Part shown: in pieces, positions 8,864 to 18,346 of the stretch | Numbering within the stretch: the first letter of the stretch is position 1 | Layout of the letters: the number at the start of each line of letters is the position of its first letter | Origin: Prevotella sp. | Lineage (GTDB): Bacteria > Bacteroidota > Bacteroidia > Bacteroidales > Bacteroidaceae | Direction of reading: 5' to 3' | Assembly: GCA_017557185.1 (NCBI GenBank) | Contig: JAFZAP010000078.1 | Coordinates: 1-64,000, forward strand | Length of the DNA: 64,000 bases | Notes under the pieces: model-generated | Databases searched by the model: none | The model's input: the letters and a program-made list of their open reading frames with translations, nothing else | What the model was told of the DNA's origin: nothing | Position numbers and translations under genes: made by a program

Positions 8864-9361
8864 TTACTTCAGCTTCAGTACTTCGGTCTTGCACTCGCTG
8901 GTGACGTCGGTGACGAGCGTCGAGCTGATGAAGGGCATCGAGCCTTTCATGACGATGAGCGAATACTTGCCGTTGTTGCCAACGTTCTCGATGGCCTTGG
9001 CCACCTTCGACTGGATGGGAGTGAGTTTGTCCTGCTGCTCCTTGGCAAGCTCCTGCTCAGCATCCTGGCGAGCCTGCGTAATCTTCTGCTGCAGCTCGAT
9101 CAGGGCCTGCTCGGTCTCCTGCTGCTTCGTGGCGTTCATCGTCGACTTGGTCTTGTCATACTCCTCGGCCTTGCGCTGGTACTCGGTGAACATCTCCTGG
9201 AGCTCGTTGTCCTTCTGCTTGGCGAGTGCCTGCAGGTCGCCCTGTGCCTTTGCAAATTCAGGCAGGTTCTGAGCAACTGCGTCGTAGTCAACACATCCGA
9301 TTTTCTGTGCCTGCATGGCCATCGGAGCCAGCAGCATCAATGCTAAAAAGATCTTTTTCAT
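8864..9361 (-). CDS. OmpH/Skp-family periplasmic chaperone (paralogue 2)
   Basis: A 165-residue protein with signal peptide MKKIFLALMLLAPMAMQAQ, then KIGCVDYDAVAQNLPEF, a Skp-type N-terminal strand, and a coiled-coil-like helix from about residue 40 to 110 rich in Q, E and K. The C-terminal strand (SLIVMKGSMPFISSTLVTDVT) closes the small beta body. It lies between the other two OmpH genes and probably acts with BamA in outer-membrane protein delivery. Confidence 0.9.
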   Translation of the reverse strand: MKKIFLALMLLAPMAMQAQKIGCVDYDAVAQNLPEFAKAQGDLQALAKQKDNELQEMFTEYQRKAEEYDKTKSTMNATKQQETEQALIELQQKITQARQDAEQELAKEQQDKLTPIQSKVAKAIENVGNNGKYSLIVMKGSMPFISSTLVTDVTSECKTEVLKLK

Positions 9362-9430
9362 TTCGATAATTCGTTTTAAATTTTTAATTATTGTTCTTTA
9401 GATTTCAATTCTTCAATCCACTAATCCTTC

Positions 9431-9955
9431 TTACTGGCCGTAGCCGAGTTTCTGGAGAACCTCGTTGGAGATGTCGACGCTGGGCGAACCGAAGATGATG
9501 CCGGCAGCCTCGCTGGCACGGTCGAGCACCAGACTATAGCCACGCATCTCAGAGATTTCCTTCACGGTGTTGTAGATCTCCTCCTGAATGGGCGACATCA
9601 GACTTTCACGCTTCTTGAAGAGCTCGCCTTCCGGTCCGAAGTACTTGCGCTTCAGGTCGCTGGCCTCCTTCTCCTTCTGCATGATGGCATCCTGCTTGTC
9701 CTTCTTCTGTTCTTGCGAGAGGAATACCACCTCGTTCTGGTAGTTCTTATACATGGTCTGTGCCTCCGTGTTGAGAGCCTCCACCTCAGCCTGCCACTTC
9801 TTCGACACCTGATTGAGCTGTTCGTTGGCACGCTCGTAGGCGGGGATGTTCTTCAGAATATACTCCATGTCGAGCAGCGCGAATTTCTGAGCGCTTGCCG
9901 ATGTGAATCCGCAGATGGCGCAGATTGCACAGATAACGATTTTCTTCATATTCAT
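9431..9955 (-). CDS. OmpH/Skp-family periplasmic chaperone (paralogue 1)
   Basis: A 174-residue protein with signal peptide (MKKIVICAICAICGFTSASAQ), the Skp-like strand KFALLDMEYILKNIPAY and a long charged helix (about 40-115). It is the first OmpH gene after bamA, the usual Bacteroidota order. The start could be the ATG at 9955 or two codons later at 9949; both give the same mature protein. The 106 bp up to bamA hold no clear terminator, so readthrough from bamA is plausible. Confidence 0.9.
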   Translation of the reverse strand: MNMKKIVICAICAICGFTSASAQKFALLDMEYILKNIPAYERANEQLNQVSKKWQAEVEALNTEAQTMYKNYQNEVVFLSQEQKKDKQDAIMQKEKEASDLKRKYFGPEGELFKKRESLMSPIQEEIYNTVKEISEMRGYSLVLDRASEAAGIIFGSPSVDISNEVLQKLGYGQ

Positions 9956-10061
9956 TTACTTCCGTATTTTGGTTTGTTACTCATTCGCTTTGACTTTCTG
10001 CACGATAAAAAGTTGCACAACGTTTCATTTTTTTAACAGATAAGTCTTTTGTTACCTTGCT

Positions 10062-12782
10062 TTAGAACTCCTGTCCGAGGATGAAGTGGAACTGCGAGCC
10101 GCCCTTCTTCATGCCACCATTGCTGTAGGCCTTGTCGAAACCATAAGCCCAGTCGATACCCATCAGACCCACCATCGGCAGGAAGATGCGCACACCGACA
10201 CCCGCTGAACGCTTCAGCTCGAACGGATTGAACTTCTTGGTGTCGGCCCAGGCATTACCGCCCTCGAGGAATCCCAGACCATAGATCGTGGTGTTACCGA
10301 GCATGAACGGATAGCGCAGCTCGAGCGTGAAGCGGTCGTAGGCATAGGCATTGTAATAGCTGCTCGTACCAGCTTCGTAGGCAGCGGTATTCGATATTGA
10401 ACCGTTCTCATAACCACGCAGACCGATCGTTTCCTCAGCATAGCCATAGCTGTAGCCGCTCATACCGTCACCGCCGACGTAGAACGTCTCGAACGGCGAC
10501 TTCTTGAATTTGTTGTAGGAACCCAGGATACCCAACTCAACACGCGTCATCAACACGAAGCACTTGTTGGCCGTGGTGAGTGCCGTGAACGTGCGGGCCT
10601 TGAACTTCCACTTGTGGTATTCAATCCAGCGATATTTCTCCTGCTGTTCCTGCGAATAGGTGGCCGACTTATAGTTATTGGCCAGATTCTCGTAGTCTTT
10701 ACCATCCCAAAGCGACCAGGGAGGAGTGATTTGAACCGATGCCGAGAACTCCGATCCGCGACGCGGATACAGCTGGTTATCCGTCGAGGCACGGCTCAGC
10801 GCGAGCGTAAGGTTCAGGTTGTTGGAGTTACCGTTGCTCATGATGGCGAAGTACGACCAGTTCTTCAACGAGTAGCGTGTGAACGCCAACTGTGCTGACA
10901 ACATGAAATAGTCGTCGGGCCAGCGCAGTCGCTTACCCCATCCGAGCGAGGCACCATAGAGCTTGATATACTTATCAGGGTCGTAGTAGCTCTCGTAGTT
11001 ATTATAATAGTAGCTGTTGTTGCCGTAGAGGTACGCCATGTAGTTGTTCATGTACGCGCTATTATAATAGGTGTTAGAGACATCGCTCTGCTTCGAATAG
11101 AAAGCTCCTACGGAGAACTGGATGGGTCGCTTGTTGCCGAACCAGTTGGTGCTATAGCTCGTGTTGAGCGACTTGTAGTAGCGGCCGTTGGTCTGGAAGT
11201 TGATGCCGAGCGTCTCGCCGTCGCCAATAGGCATGATGCCTCGGTGTTCGCGATTCTTGTGGAAGAGGTTCGCCATCGAGAAGTTGTTGAGTTTCAGACC
11301 GATACGTCCGATGACACCCGTCTGTCCCCAACCCAGTGAGAACTCTACCTGGTCGTTCGACTTCTGTTCGAGGTTCCAGTCGATGTCAACGGTACCGTTG
11401 TCGCCATTGGGCTTCGGCACGGGAGTGACCTTCTCCGGATCAAAGTGGCCCATCGAAGCCAGCTCGCGGGCCGATCGCATGAGGGCATCCTTCGAGAAGA
11501 GGTCGCCAGGCTTGGTGCGCAGCTCACGTCGGATGACATTCTCATAGAGGCGGTCGTTACCATTGATTCGCACACGGCTGATATGAGCCTGCGGACCCTC
11601 CGTGATACGCATCTCCAAATCGATGCTGTCGCCAACAACGTTCACCTCGACGGGATCGAGCTGATAGAACAGATAACCGTTGTTCCAATAGGCATTGCCC
11701 ACAGCATCTTCGTCCTCGGTGAGTCGCTTGTTCAGTTGCTTCTGGTTGTAGACGTCGCCTTTCTCCATGCCGAGAATATCGGACAATCCCTGTACGTTGC
11801 CCACCCGATAGGTCGGATACACCGTGTTGCCTACCCACGTGATGTTGCGGATGAAGTATTTCTTGCCTTCGTCAACCTTCACATAGACGTTGACATGCTT
11901 CGGGTCGACGTTCCACACGCTATCCTCGATGATGACGGCATCGCGGAAGCCGTATTCGTTGTATTTATCAATGAGTTTCTTCTTATCTTCCTTCCAGCGG
12001 TCGGGTGTGAACTTCTTAGCCTTGAGGAAAGAGGACAACTTACCTGCCTCGTGGGTCTTCGCAAAGGCACCCTTCGTGAAGAGTTTTCCCTTGATCTTCT
12101 TATCGGTGAGCTGTTCGTTGCCTTCGATGTAGATGGTGCGCACCTTCATTTTCTCCTTCTTATCAACCACCACGTCAAGGATGACGCTATTCTTCTGCGT
12201 CACGTCCTCACGCTGCAGGATCTCGATGTCGGCATTCTTAAAGCCCTTGTCGTCGAAGTATTTCTTGGCAAGGATCTTCGCACGGTCGATGACATTCGGG
12301 TGTACGCTCATACCCTGTGTCATTCCGAGTTTCTTCTCCATATCCTCACGCTCCGACTTCTTCAGACCCACATAGTTGATTTCCGACACACGCGGACGTG
12401 CAGCCAGCGTGATGTGGAGCCAGATGCGGTTGCCCACGATGGAATCAGCAGCAATAGAGACATTCGAGAACAGACCGTGACGCCAATAGCGCTTCACGGC
12501 ATCGGTAATCTGCGAACCCGGCACCTCGATTTCCTGACCGACGGTCAGACCGGAGATACCTGTGAGTGCATAGTCCTCATAGCCTTCCATACCCGAAACG
12601 TTGATGCCGCCCAATATCAGGGTGCGCGGCGTGCCGGCATAAGAGATATCAGGAAACTCTACGACGTCCTGAGCCTGTGAGGCTAAAGTAACAAAGAGAA
12701 ATAAAAACAGAGAGACCCACCCCCTGCCCCTCCCTGAATGGAGGGGAGTAGTTAGTCTTGTTAATATTTTTATTCTTTTCAT
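10062..12782 (-). CDS. bamA: Outer membrane protein assembly factor BamA
   Basis: A 906-residue Omp85 protein that folds and inserts beta-barrel proteins into the outer membrane. Several POTRA-like modules occupy roughly residues 45-480 (for example VSEINYVGLKKSEREDMEKKLG and VRTIYIEGNEQLTDKKIKGKLF). The rest is a beta-barrel rich in aromatic and glycine residues, ending in FHFILGQEF with a terminal aromatic residue. The N-terminus is odd: TPLHSGRGRGW comes from a GC-rich palindrome (12719-12750) inserted just before the hydrophobic part of the signal peptide (VSLFLFLFVTLASQAQ). uppS lies directly upstream and ompH genes downstream. Confidence 0.95.
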   Translation of the reverse strand: MKRIKILTRLTTPLHSGRGRGWVSLFLFLFVTLASQAQDVVEFPDISYAGTPRTLILGGINVSGMEGYEDYALTGISGLTVGQEIEVPGSQITDAVKRYWRHGLFSNVSIAADSIVGNRIWLHITLAARPRVSEINYVGLKKSEREDMEKKLGMTQGMSVHPNVIDRAKILAKKYFDDKGFKNADIEILQREDVTQKNSVILDVVVDKKEKMKVRTIYIEGNEQLTDKKIKGKLFTKGAFAKTHEAGKLSSFLKAKKFTPDRWKEDKKKLIDKYNEYGFRDAVIIEDSVWNVDPKHVNVYVKVDEGKKYFIRNITWVGNTVYPTYRVGNVQGLSDILGMEKGDVYNQKQLNKRLTEDEDAVGNAYWNNGYLFYQLDPVEVNVVGDSIDLEMRITEGPQAHISRVRINGNDRLYENVIRRELRTKPGDLFSKDALMRSARELASMGHFDPEKVTPVPKPNGDNGTVDIDWNLEQKSNDQVEFSLGWGQTGVIGRIGLKLNNFSMANLFHKNREHRGIMPIGDGETLGINFQTNGRYYKSLNTSYSTNWFGNKRPIQFSVGAFYSKQSDVSNTYYNSAYMNNYMAYLYGNNSYYYNNYESYYDPDKYIKLYGASLGWGKRLRWPDDYFMLSAQLAFTRYSLKNWSYFAIMSNGNSNNLNLTLALSRASTDNQLYPRRGSEFSASVQITPPWSLWDGKDYENLANNYKSATYSQEQQEKYRWIEYHKWKFKARTFTALTTANKCFVLMTRVELGILGSYNKFKKSPFETFYVGGDGMSGYSYGYAEETIGLRGYENGSISNTAAYEAGTSSYYNAYAYDRFTLELRYPFMLGNTTIYGLGFLEGGNAWADTKKFNPFELKRSAGVGVRIFLPMVGLMGIDWAYGFDKAYSNGGMKKGGSQFHFILGQEF
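12719..12750. repeat. GC-rich palindrome inside the bamA signal-peptide coding region
   Basis: ACCCCCTGCCCCTCCCTGAA and the following TGGAGGGGAG form a hairpin and are translated as part of the BamA leader (TPLHSGRGRGW). A related palindrome at 12829-12862 makes the C-terminal tail of UppS. Confidence 0.75.
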
Positions 12783-12825
12783 TTATTTCATTTTTTATAT
12801 GATTCAATGACTTAGTTGAATGCAA

Positions 12826-13635
12826 CTATTCCCCTTCATTCAGGGAGGAGTCGGGGGTGGGGCTTTCTGCTTCCACCTGTTCTTCTGTCTTGCCGAAGCG
12901 GCGCTGACGACTCTGAAAGCTCTCTATGGCGCGGTGCAGGTCTTCCACGCTGAAATCCGGCCAGAAGGTGTCGCAGAAATAGAGCTCGGAGTAGGCAATC
13001 TGCCAAAGCAGGTAGTTGGAGATGCGCAACTCGCCACCGGTGCGGATGAGCAGATCGGGATCGGGCATGAAACTGGTCTGCAGATGCTGACCGACGAAGT
13101 CTTCGGTGATGTCCTCAGCACGCAAACCGCCAGTGCGCCAGTTCTTCAGGATGTTCTGCGGCCATTCCTCCATATCGTGCACCTCGGTGACAATCTTCTT
13201 GACGGCTTCGGTAATCTCCCACCGACTGCTGTAACTCAGCGCCACCACCATTGTCATCGCCGTGTTCTGGGCGGTATGCTCCTCCGTCTCACGCAACCTC
13301 TGCTGCACGTCGTCGGGCAGGCGCTTCATGTCGCCAATGACGCGGAAACGCACATTGTTCTTCATGAAGATCTCATCCTCGAGCGACGAGAGCACCAGTC
13401 CCATGAGTGCCGACACCTCGTCGGCAGGACGGTTCCAGTTCTCGGTGGAGAACGTGTAGAGCGTCAGATACTTCACGCCCAGCCGCACACACTCGGTGGT
13501 GATGCGCCTGACGGTTTCCACGCCAGCCTGATGGCCGTAGTTGCGGGGTTTGCCCTGCTGGGCTGCCCAGCGTCCGTTGCCATCCATGATGATGGCGATA
13601 TGCTGCGGTATATTCATGCGATTGTCAGTTTTCAT
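12826..13635 (-). CDS. uppS: Isoprenyl transferase (undecaprenyl diphosphate synthase)
   Basis: Builds the C55 lipid carrier for cell-wall synthesis from FPP and IPP. Conserved cis-prenyltransferase motifs: [13 protein letters not shown] (catalytic Asp18), [22 protein letters not shown] and [27 protein letters not shown]. The last 14 residues or so ([13 protein letters not shown]) come from a GC-rich palindrome that has replaced or extended the 3' end. The ATG at 13635 overlaps the preceding gene by about 11 bp; MNIPQ at 13617 is an alternative start. The protein is cytoplasmic or membrane-associated and co-encoded with outer-membrane assembly genes. Confidence 0.96.
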   Translation of the reverse strand: MKTDNRMNIPQHIAIIMDGNGRWAAQQGKPRNYGHQAGVETVRRITTECVRLGVKYLTLYTFSTENWNRPADEVSALMGLVLSSLEDEIFMKNNVRFRVIGDMKRLPDDVQQRLRETEEHTAQNTAMTMVVALSYSSRWEITEAVKKIVTEVHDMEEWPQNILKNWRTGGLRAEDITEDFVGQHLQTSFMPDPDLLIRTGGELRISNYLLWQIAYSELYFCDTFWPDFSVEDLHRAIESFQSRQRRFGKTEEQVEAESPTPDSSLNEGE

Positions 13636-14383
13636 CTGAGTTATGACATGTTCTGCAACGGGCCTTGAAGCTGTAGGTCAGCGTGACCTGCAAGGCCTGA
13701 TAGCAGTCGGTATTCTTGAAAGAACCGCTCGACTTGATGCCGTAGGGATCGCGCACACCGTCGAGTTCATCGCTCAACGAGAAGTGCACACCCCACTCCA
13801 CACCCAGATTCAGGCGGCTGGCTATCTTATACTTCACACCAATACCCATCGGCACATTGCCCGTGAAGACATTCTTCGGGCCACCCGACACATAGGCGAT
13901 GCCCACACCGCCGAAGATGAACGGCGTCAGCCGTTTGGCACCACGATAGTCGCGGCCCGTACCATAGGGCCAGAAGTTATATTCGAACACACACGAGGCA
14001 TCGGCCAACGTGTGGTTGAACTTATAGGGCAGCGGCTCGTGCGTGGGCGTGAGGTCGTCGGGGCGATACTCAGGGTAGTAGGTATCCGCATCTTTCGACG
14101 AGCCCGACAGCTTTCCCCACGAAGCCGAGAATTTCAATCCGGCAAATGGACTGAAGAGACGGCGATACACGACTGAAGCCATCGGCTGCAGGTCGCTGGT
14201 GAGCTGGTCGTTGAAATCACCGAGATAGCCGACAGTGCCCACTCCTCCACCGATCTCCATGAGATATTCAGGATCAGTCTGTGCACGAGCTACCGAAGTA
14301 ACAAAATGACAGAGAAATAGAGTAACAAAGAGGCACATAATCCCTCTACTGCACTTATTCCTATTTGCTATTGTTGCTCGCAT
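13625..14383 (-). CDS. porG: PorG-like outer membrane protein (DUF6089 family)
   Basis: A 252-residue exported protein with a signal peptide ending near SVARAQ and a predicted small beta-barrel ([20 protein letters not shown] is characteristic). In Bacteroidota this family lies just upstream of uppS and bamA, exactly as here; Porphyromonas PorG, an outer-membrane protein of the type IX secretion system, belongs to it. No other type IX genes are visible, so a type IX role is inferred from family and position only. The ATG at 14383 is used; a GTG lies one codon earlier. Confidence 0.8.
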   Translation of the reverse strand: MRATIANRNKCSRGIMCLFVTLFLCHFVTSVARAQTDPEYLMEIGGGVGTVGYLGDFNDQLTSDLQPMASVVYRRLFSPFAGLKFSASWGKLSGSSKDADTYYPEYRPDDLTPTHEPLPYKFNHTLADASCVFEYNFWPYGTGRDYRGAKRLTPFIFGGVGIAYVSGGPKNVFTGNVPMGIGVKYKIASRLNLGVEWGVHFSLSDELDGVRDPYGIKSSGSFKNTDCYQALQVTLTYSFKARCRTCHNSDEN

Positions 14384-14414
14384 CACTCGTTACCTCGTTA
14401 CTTTTGTTGCCTAA

Positions 14415-15821
14415 TTATTTTGCATCCCATCCCAGACGATTGAGCCGGCAGCGCCAAACCTGACCCGTGCCGCCAAGCACCATCCAGAGGTAGTTGTCGT
14501 TATCGACAGCGGCAGCGAGCACGCCCTGTCCGTCAGCAGCGGCAGGCCACACATAAGCCTCGTCGGTCACCCAGTTGATGCCGCCATCGCTGCTCAGGAA
14601 GATATCGCCCAGACCGCCTTCGACGTTATAGCCAAAGGCAAGGTCCTGGTTGTCATAGGCCAGAACACTCTGGGCCTGATTTGCAGGCAGCGCATGGGTT
14701 TTGTTCGAAGCCGTTCCGTCGGACACCAGCATCCACTGCCCGGCACCAGGAACGTCGCGGTCGACGACTTTCATCCACACCACAGCATATGCTTTGCCGG
14801 GTACGGAGCCAATGAGTTCGACGCGCTCCATATTCTGATTGGTGCGAAGCATGTGCACGGTACAGCTAATGTTCTGTGCAGGCAACAGCTCTGCATCATT
14901 ATCGAGGCTCTCCTCTGCCCACGACAGGCAGTTGTCGGTAGAAACGAGCAGCGTGCCCTGCTTGCTCAGCGCATAAATCTCCTTCGAGGAAGCACCCACC
15001 AGACGTTCAACATCCGTCGTATCGCAGCCTTCCTGATATTCGTGGGTTGATGCGTTGATGCAATGGAGTTTTCTTCCTTCTTTCTCCAGCACATACAGCA
15101 TGCTTCCATTCGTCACAGCATTGTCGAAGGCCGAAGCGCTGAGCGATAGAGTTCCTGTCGTCGGATAGTCCTGTTCGACATCCATGATGTGCTGCTTCAG
15201 GTCGTACATGACGGTAGAACCATTGTCCTTCAGGAAGAGATAGGGCTTGTCGCCGGCGCTGAGCATGCGCATGCGCTCTGTTTGTGCGAAGTTGGGTTCC
15301 TGGTCGAGAACCTTTTTCCAACAAAGCTCGTCGCCGTCCTGCTGATGCACGTTCACCGTAATCGTATATTTGCGGTAGGCAATTCCTGAATAGGCATAGA
15401 CCCGCAACTCCATCGGGTTCGTGAAGTCCAGGGAGTCGGTACTCGAATAGGTCACCAGCGAGTCCTTCAAGCCGTCCTTCGTGCGGACGTTGAGTACGGC
15501 GGTGCCGGAGTTCTTCGTTGAGATGGTGCAGAGCACGCGTTTCACGTTGGTACCAACGGGCAGCGAGTCGGTGTTGTAGATGAGTCCGCGCTGTTGGTCG
15601 ATGGAGAAGGCGTATTTTGAACCCGTAACCGATGCGGTATAAGTGCTGTCTTCGCCTGTAGAGCTCGTGGTGCGCATCGTACGTGTCAACGTACCCAGCG
15701 AAAACGCCGTGATAGCCGTATCGTTATAGATTACCGTTTCTGTATCATCTTCACCCAGACAAGCCGTCAGCACAGTGAGCACCGACAGCAACAGCCCGAG
15801 AGTCATCAGTCTATTTTTCAT
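14415..15821 (-). CDS. DUF6242-type lipoprotein
   Basis: A 468-residue lipoprotein with signal peptide and lipobox LTAC (Cys21). The N-terminal half looks like an immunoglobulin-like strand domain (TAITAFSLGTLTRTM, followed by repeats of short strands). The C-terminal half has spaced SxDxGxxW-like strands (LLVSTDNCLSWAEESL, LSSDGGINWVTDEAYVWP), typical of a BNR/propeller fold. I recognise it as the Bacteroidota DUF6242 family; its function is unknown. It ends 29 bp before the PorG-like gene and may be the first gene of the envelope cluster. A minus-strand TAAATTTGC box lies upstream. Confidence 0.78.
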   Translation of the reverse strand: MKNRLMTLGLLLSVLTVLTACLGEDDTETVIYNDTAITAFSLGTLTRTMRTTSSTGEDSTYTASVTGSKYAFSIDQQRGLIYNTDSLPVGTNVKRVLCTISTKNSGTAVLNVRTKDGLKDSLVTYSSTDSLDFTNPMELRVYAYSGIAYRKYTITVNVHQQDGDELCWKKVLDQEPNFAQTERMRMLSAGDKPYLFLKDNGSTVMYDLKQHIMDVEQDYPTTGTLSLSASAFDNAVTNGSMLYVLEKEGRKLHCINASTHEYQEGCDTTDVERLVGASSKEIYALSKQGTLLVSTDNCLSWAEESLDNDAELLPAQNISCTVHMLRTNQNMERVELIGSVPGKAYAVVWMKVVDRDVPGAGQWMLVSDGTASNKTHALPANQAQSVLAYDNQDLAFGYNVEGGLGDIFLSSDGGINWVTDEAYVWPAAADGQGVLAAAVDNDNYLWMVLGGTGQVWRCRLNRLGWDAK

Positions 15822-15863
15822 ACTTGTGTACGTACTTTTTTACCTTATACTTTATTTCAGCCT

Positions 15864-15872
15864 GCAAATTTA
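15864..15872 (-). promoter_or_regulatory. -7 promoter box for the DUF6242 gene
   Basis: TAAATTTGC on the minus strand, about 43 bp before the ATG at 15821, fits TAnnTTTGC. The -33 element is not clear. Confidence 0.5.
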
Positions 15873-15959
15873 ATGAGAAAAACGCTAAAAACCGCCTTTT
15901 TACTATATTTATTATGCAAAATATTGATTATTACAGCGTTTTTTAAGGTTTATTGATAC

Positions 15960-16092
15960 AAAATGAGGCTGGAATCTATCACAGACTCCAGCCTCGTTTC
16001 TTAGATTAAAAAATCTAATGACATAATCTTTACCTTAAAATCTATCAAACTACTAACCTAATGAAAACCTTTTTGGGATGTGTTCCTCTCGA
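15960..16092 (-). ncRNA. Candidate small RNA (minus strand)
   Basis: A complete small transcription unit of about 130 nt. A GTTG-20 bp-TACCTTTGC promoter lies just upstream (16100-16132) and a strong hairpin followed by ATTTTGT at the end (15965-15995). It contains no meaningful ORF; the only ATG gives seven codons (MSLDFLI). An inner hairpin TTAGATT/AATCTAA lies at 16001-16018. I do not recognise it as a named RNA family. It could instead be a leader whose downstream gene was lost. Confidence 0.45.
15965..15995 (-). terminator. Terminator-like hairpin at the end of the candidate small RNA
   Basis: GAGGCTGGA pairs perfectly with TCCAGCCTC, with three more inner pairs after one mismatch. On the minus strand it is followed by ATTTTGT; on the plus strand by GTTTCTT, so it may work both ways. 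Confidence 0.6.
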
Positions 16093-16099
16093 ACACGGT

Positions 16100-16132
16100 G
16101 CAAAGGTACGACGATTTCTGCGTCCCCGCAAC
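16100..16132 (-). promoter_or_regulatory. Promoter of the candidate small RNA
   Basis: On the minus strand GTTG (plus 16129-16132) is followed after 20 bp by TACCTTTGC (plus 16100-16108), the standard Bacteroidota -33/-7 spacing seen at several other genes here. Confidence 0.6.
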
Positions 16133-16230
16133 AATCGCCTGCAGAAAAGCGGAAAAAGCATGTAATTATTGACGCAGGTCAAGTAGGGTTGTGAGCCTAA
16201 CCCCTCGAAACAAACCAGGTGATAACACGG

Positions 16231-16362
16231 AGCTATGCTCCATACTATACAGAGCTATACTCCGTAGCTTATAGAGCTATGCTCCGTAGCATATAGAGCA
16301 ATGCTCCGTAACTTCTAGAGCTATGCTCCATATAGTGCAGAGCATAGCTCATAAAAAAAAGA
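16231..16362. repeat. 22-bp-period tandem array 2, six units
   Basis: Units begin at 16231, 16253, 16275, 16297, 16319 and 16341, exactly 22 bp apart. Each has an 11-nt core AGCTATGCTCC (or close variant; the last is AGCATAGCTCA) and an 11-nt variable half that usually ends in AG. The core is nearly palindromic, so each unit could form a small hairpin or bind a dimeric protein. The array lies downstream of the pckA terminator and upstream (on the minus strand) of the candidate small RNA. Array 3 at 29759 carries the same core in reverse complement. Confidence 0.88.
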
Positions 16363-16388
16363 TTGCATCCCCTTTCGAGAATGCAATC
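16353..16388 (-). terminator. Rho-independent terminator of pckA
   Basis: On the minus strand GATTGCAT and ATGCAATC (plus 16381-16388 and 16361-16368) pair around a 12-nt loop and are followed directly by eight T residues. The T-run overlaps the last unit of array 2. Confidence 0.8.
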
Positions 16389-16427
16389 CTTGGTTGCTTT
16401 TGTACCTTGTTAGTCAAGTAACTTGGC

Positions 16428-16507
16428 TTAAAGCTTCGGGCCTGCAACTATTCCCTGTTGGAGAAGTTGCTTTCGGCTCAAATCTTTTTTAAAGCTTCGG
16501 GCCTGCA
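16428..16507. repeat. Direct repeat of the pckA 3' end
   Basis: The 19 nt at 16489-16507, which encode the last residues AGPKL and the stop of PckA, are repeated exactly at 16428-16446, 61 bp downstream of the gene. The second copy would also encode VAGPKL and a stop in a different frame. Such a duplicated gene end is what an integration or excision event leaves, but no integrase is present. Confidence 0.75.
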
Positions 16508-18102
16508 GCGACCAGAGCCTTACCGGCCTCGTTGCCCTCGTACTTCTTGAAGTTCTTGATGAAGCGGGCAGCCAGATCCTTGGCCTTCTCCTCCCACTGA
16601 GCGGCATCAGCATAGGTGTCGCGGGGATCGAGGATGGCAGGATTCACGTTGGGCAGCTCGGTGGGAACCTCGAAGTCGAAGTAAGGAATCTTCTTCGTGG
16701 GAGCTTTCAGGATAGAACCGTCGAGGATAGCGTCGATGATACCGCGTGTGTCGGGAATCGAGATACGCTTGCCTGTTCCGTTCCAACCGGTGTTCACCAG
16801 ATAAGCCTTTGCACCGCTCTTCTCCATGCGCTTCACGAGCTCCTCACCGTACTTGGTGGGATGCAGCTCGAGGAATGCCTGGCCGAAGCAAGCCGAGAAG
16901 GTCGGCGTGGGCTCGGTGATGCCGCGCTCTGTACCAGCGAGCTTGGCTGTGAAGCCAGAGAGGAAGTAGTACTTCGTCTGCTCGGGAGTCAGAATGCTCA
17001 CGGGAGGAAGCACGCCAAAGGCATCGGCGCTCAGGAAGATCACGTTCTTGGCCTCGGGGCCTGCGCTCTTCTTGTTCACCTTCTTGGCAATCTTCTCGAT
17101 GTGCTCGATAGGATAGCTGACGCGGGTGTTCTCGGTCACGCTCTTATCGGCGAAGTCGATCTTACCCTCAGCATCAACGGTTACGTTCTCGAGCAGAGCA
17201 TCGCGGCGGATAGCGTTGTAGATGTCAGGCTCGTTCTCCTTCGACAGGTTGATGACCTTTGCATAGCAGCCACCCTCGAAGTTGAACACACCCTCGTCGT
17301 CCCAACCGTGCTCGTCGTCGCCGATGAGCAGGCGCTTCGGGTCGGTAGAAAGTGTGGTCTTACCAGTTCCGGAGAGACCGAAGAAGATGGCGGTGTTCTT
17401 ACCTTCCATATCGGTGTTGGCCGAGCAGTGCATCGAAGCGATTCCCTGCAGGGGAAGGTAGTAGTTCATCATCGAGAACATACCCTTCTTCATTTCACCA
17501 CCGTACCAGGTGTTAATGATCACCTGCTCGCGACTGGTGGTGTTGAAGGCTGCGCAAGTCTCTGAACGCAGACCGAGCTCCTTGTAGTTCTCTACCTTTG
17601 CCTTCGAGGCGTTGTAGATCACGAAGTTGGGCTCGAACGACTCCAGTTCCTCAGCGGTGGGCTGGATGAACATGTTCTTCACGAAGTGAGCCTGCCAGGC
17701 AACCTCGACGATGAAGCGCACGCGCAGACGGGTAGCCTCGTTGGCACCGCAGAAAGCGTCCATCACATAGAGTTCCTTGTTGGAGAGCTCCTTGATGGCG
17801 ATCTTCTTCACCTCGGCCCAAACTTCCTCACTCATGGGGTGATTGTCGTTGGGATAATCCTCGGTGGGCCACCATACTTTGTCCTCGCTCTGGGCGTCCT
17901 TCACGATGTATTTGTCCTTAGGCGAACGGCCGGTAAAGATACCTGTCATCACGTTCACGGCATCGAGCTCGGTCATCTGACCCTTGTCAAAACCAGTCAG
18001 TTCAGACTTCATCTCCTCTTTAAAGAGGAACTCATAGCTGGGATTGTGGGCAATCACGGTGCTACCGGTGATGCCATACTGAGTTAAATCTAACTTTGCC
18101 AT
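16489..18102 (-). CDS. pckA: Phosphoenolpyruvate carboxykinase (ATP)
   Basis: Interconverts oxaloacetate and PEP. In anaerobic Bacteroidales it usually runs toward oxaloacetate with ATP gain, feeding succinate production. The 537-residue length is normal. The kinase-1a P-loop GLSGTGKT is at residues 242-249, followed by the metal-binding kinase-2 region [45 protein letters not shown] is the adenine-binding region. A TAACTTTGC promoter box lies upstream and a Rho-independent terminator downstream, so it is probably a single-gene unit. Confidence 0.97.
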   Translation of the reverse strand: MAKLDLTQYGITGSTVIAHNPSYEFLFKEEMKSELTGFDKGQMTELDAVNVMTGIFTGRSPKDKYIVKDAQSEDKVWWPTEDYPNDNHPMSEEVWAEVKKIAIKELSNKELYVMDAFCGANEATRLRVRFIVEVAWQAHFVKNMFIQPTAEELESFEPNFVIYNASKAKVENYKELGLRSETCAAFNTTSREQVIINTWYGGEMKKGMFSMMNYYLPLQGIASMHCSANTDMEGKNTAIFFGLSGTGKTTLSTDPKRLLIGDDEHGWDDEGVFNFEGGCYAKVINLSKENEPDIYNAIRRDALLENVTVDAEGKIDFADKSVTENTRVSYPIEHIEKIAKKVNKKSAGPEAKNVIFLSADAFGVLPPVSILTPEQTKYYFLSGFTAKLAGTERGITEPTPTFSACFGQAFLELHPTKYGEELVKRMEKSGAKAYLVNTGWNGTGKRISIPDTRGIIDAILDGSILKAPTKKIPYFDFEVPTELPNVNPAILDPRDTYADAAQWEEKAKDLAARFIKNFKKYEGNEAGKALVAAGPKL

Positions 18103-18154
18103 AATTGTTGTTATTATTAAGTGTAAATTTTTTACTTCTCATTCTAAATCGGGT

Positions 18155-18163
18155 GCAAAGTTA
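18155..18163 (-). promoter_or_regulatory. -7 promoter box for pckA
   Basis: TAACTTTGC on the minus strand, about 52 bp before the pckA start, matches TAnnTTTGC. Confidence 0.6.
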
Positions 18164-18346
18164 CAAATATTTTACGACTTTCGATTTACGATTTACAATT
18201 TATTTCATTTTTTATCTCTCTTTTTAGGTTAAAGAATATAAAAATCTGCATTCCTTCCGTACGATTGCCACACCGAGTTTGCAAAAAAGTTTCATTCCGA
18301 CAGTATTTTCAGCTCCGTATGTATGCTGTTTCTCAAAAAATTTTTA

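Noticed and set aside
16231-16362. CRISPR array
   Set aside because: Core of 11 nt and variable half of 11 nt are far too short for CRISPR repeats and spacers.
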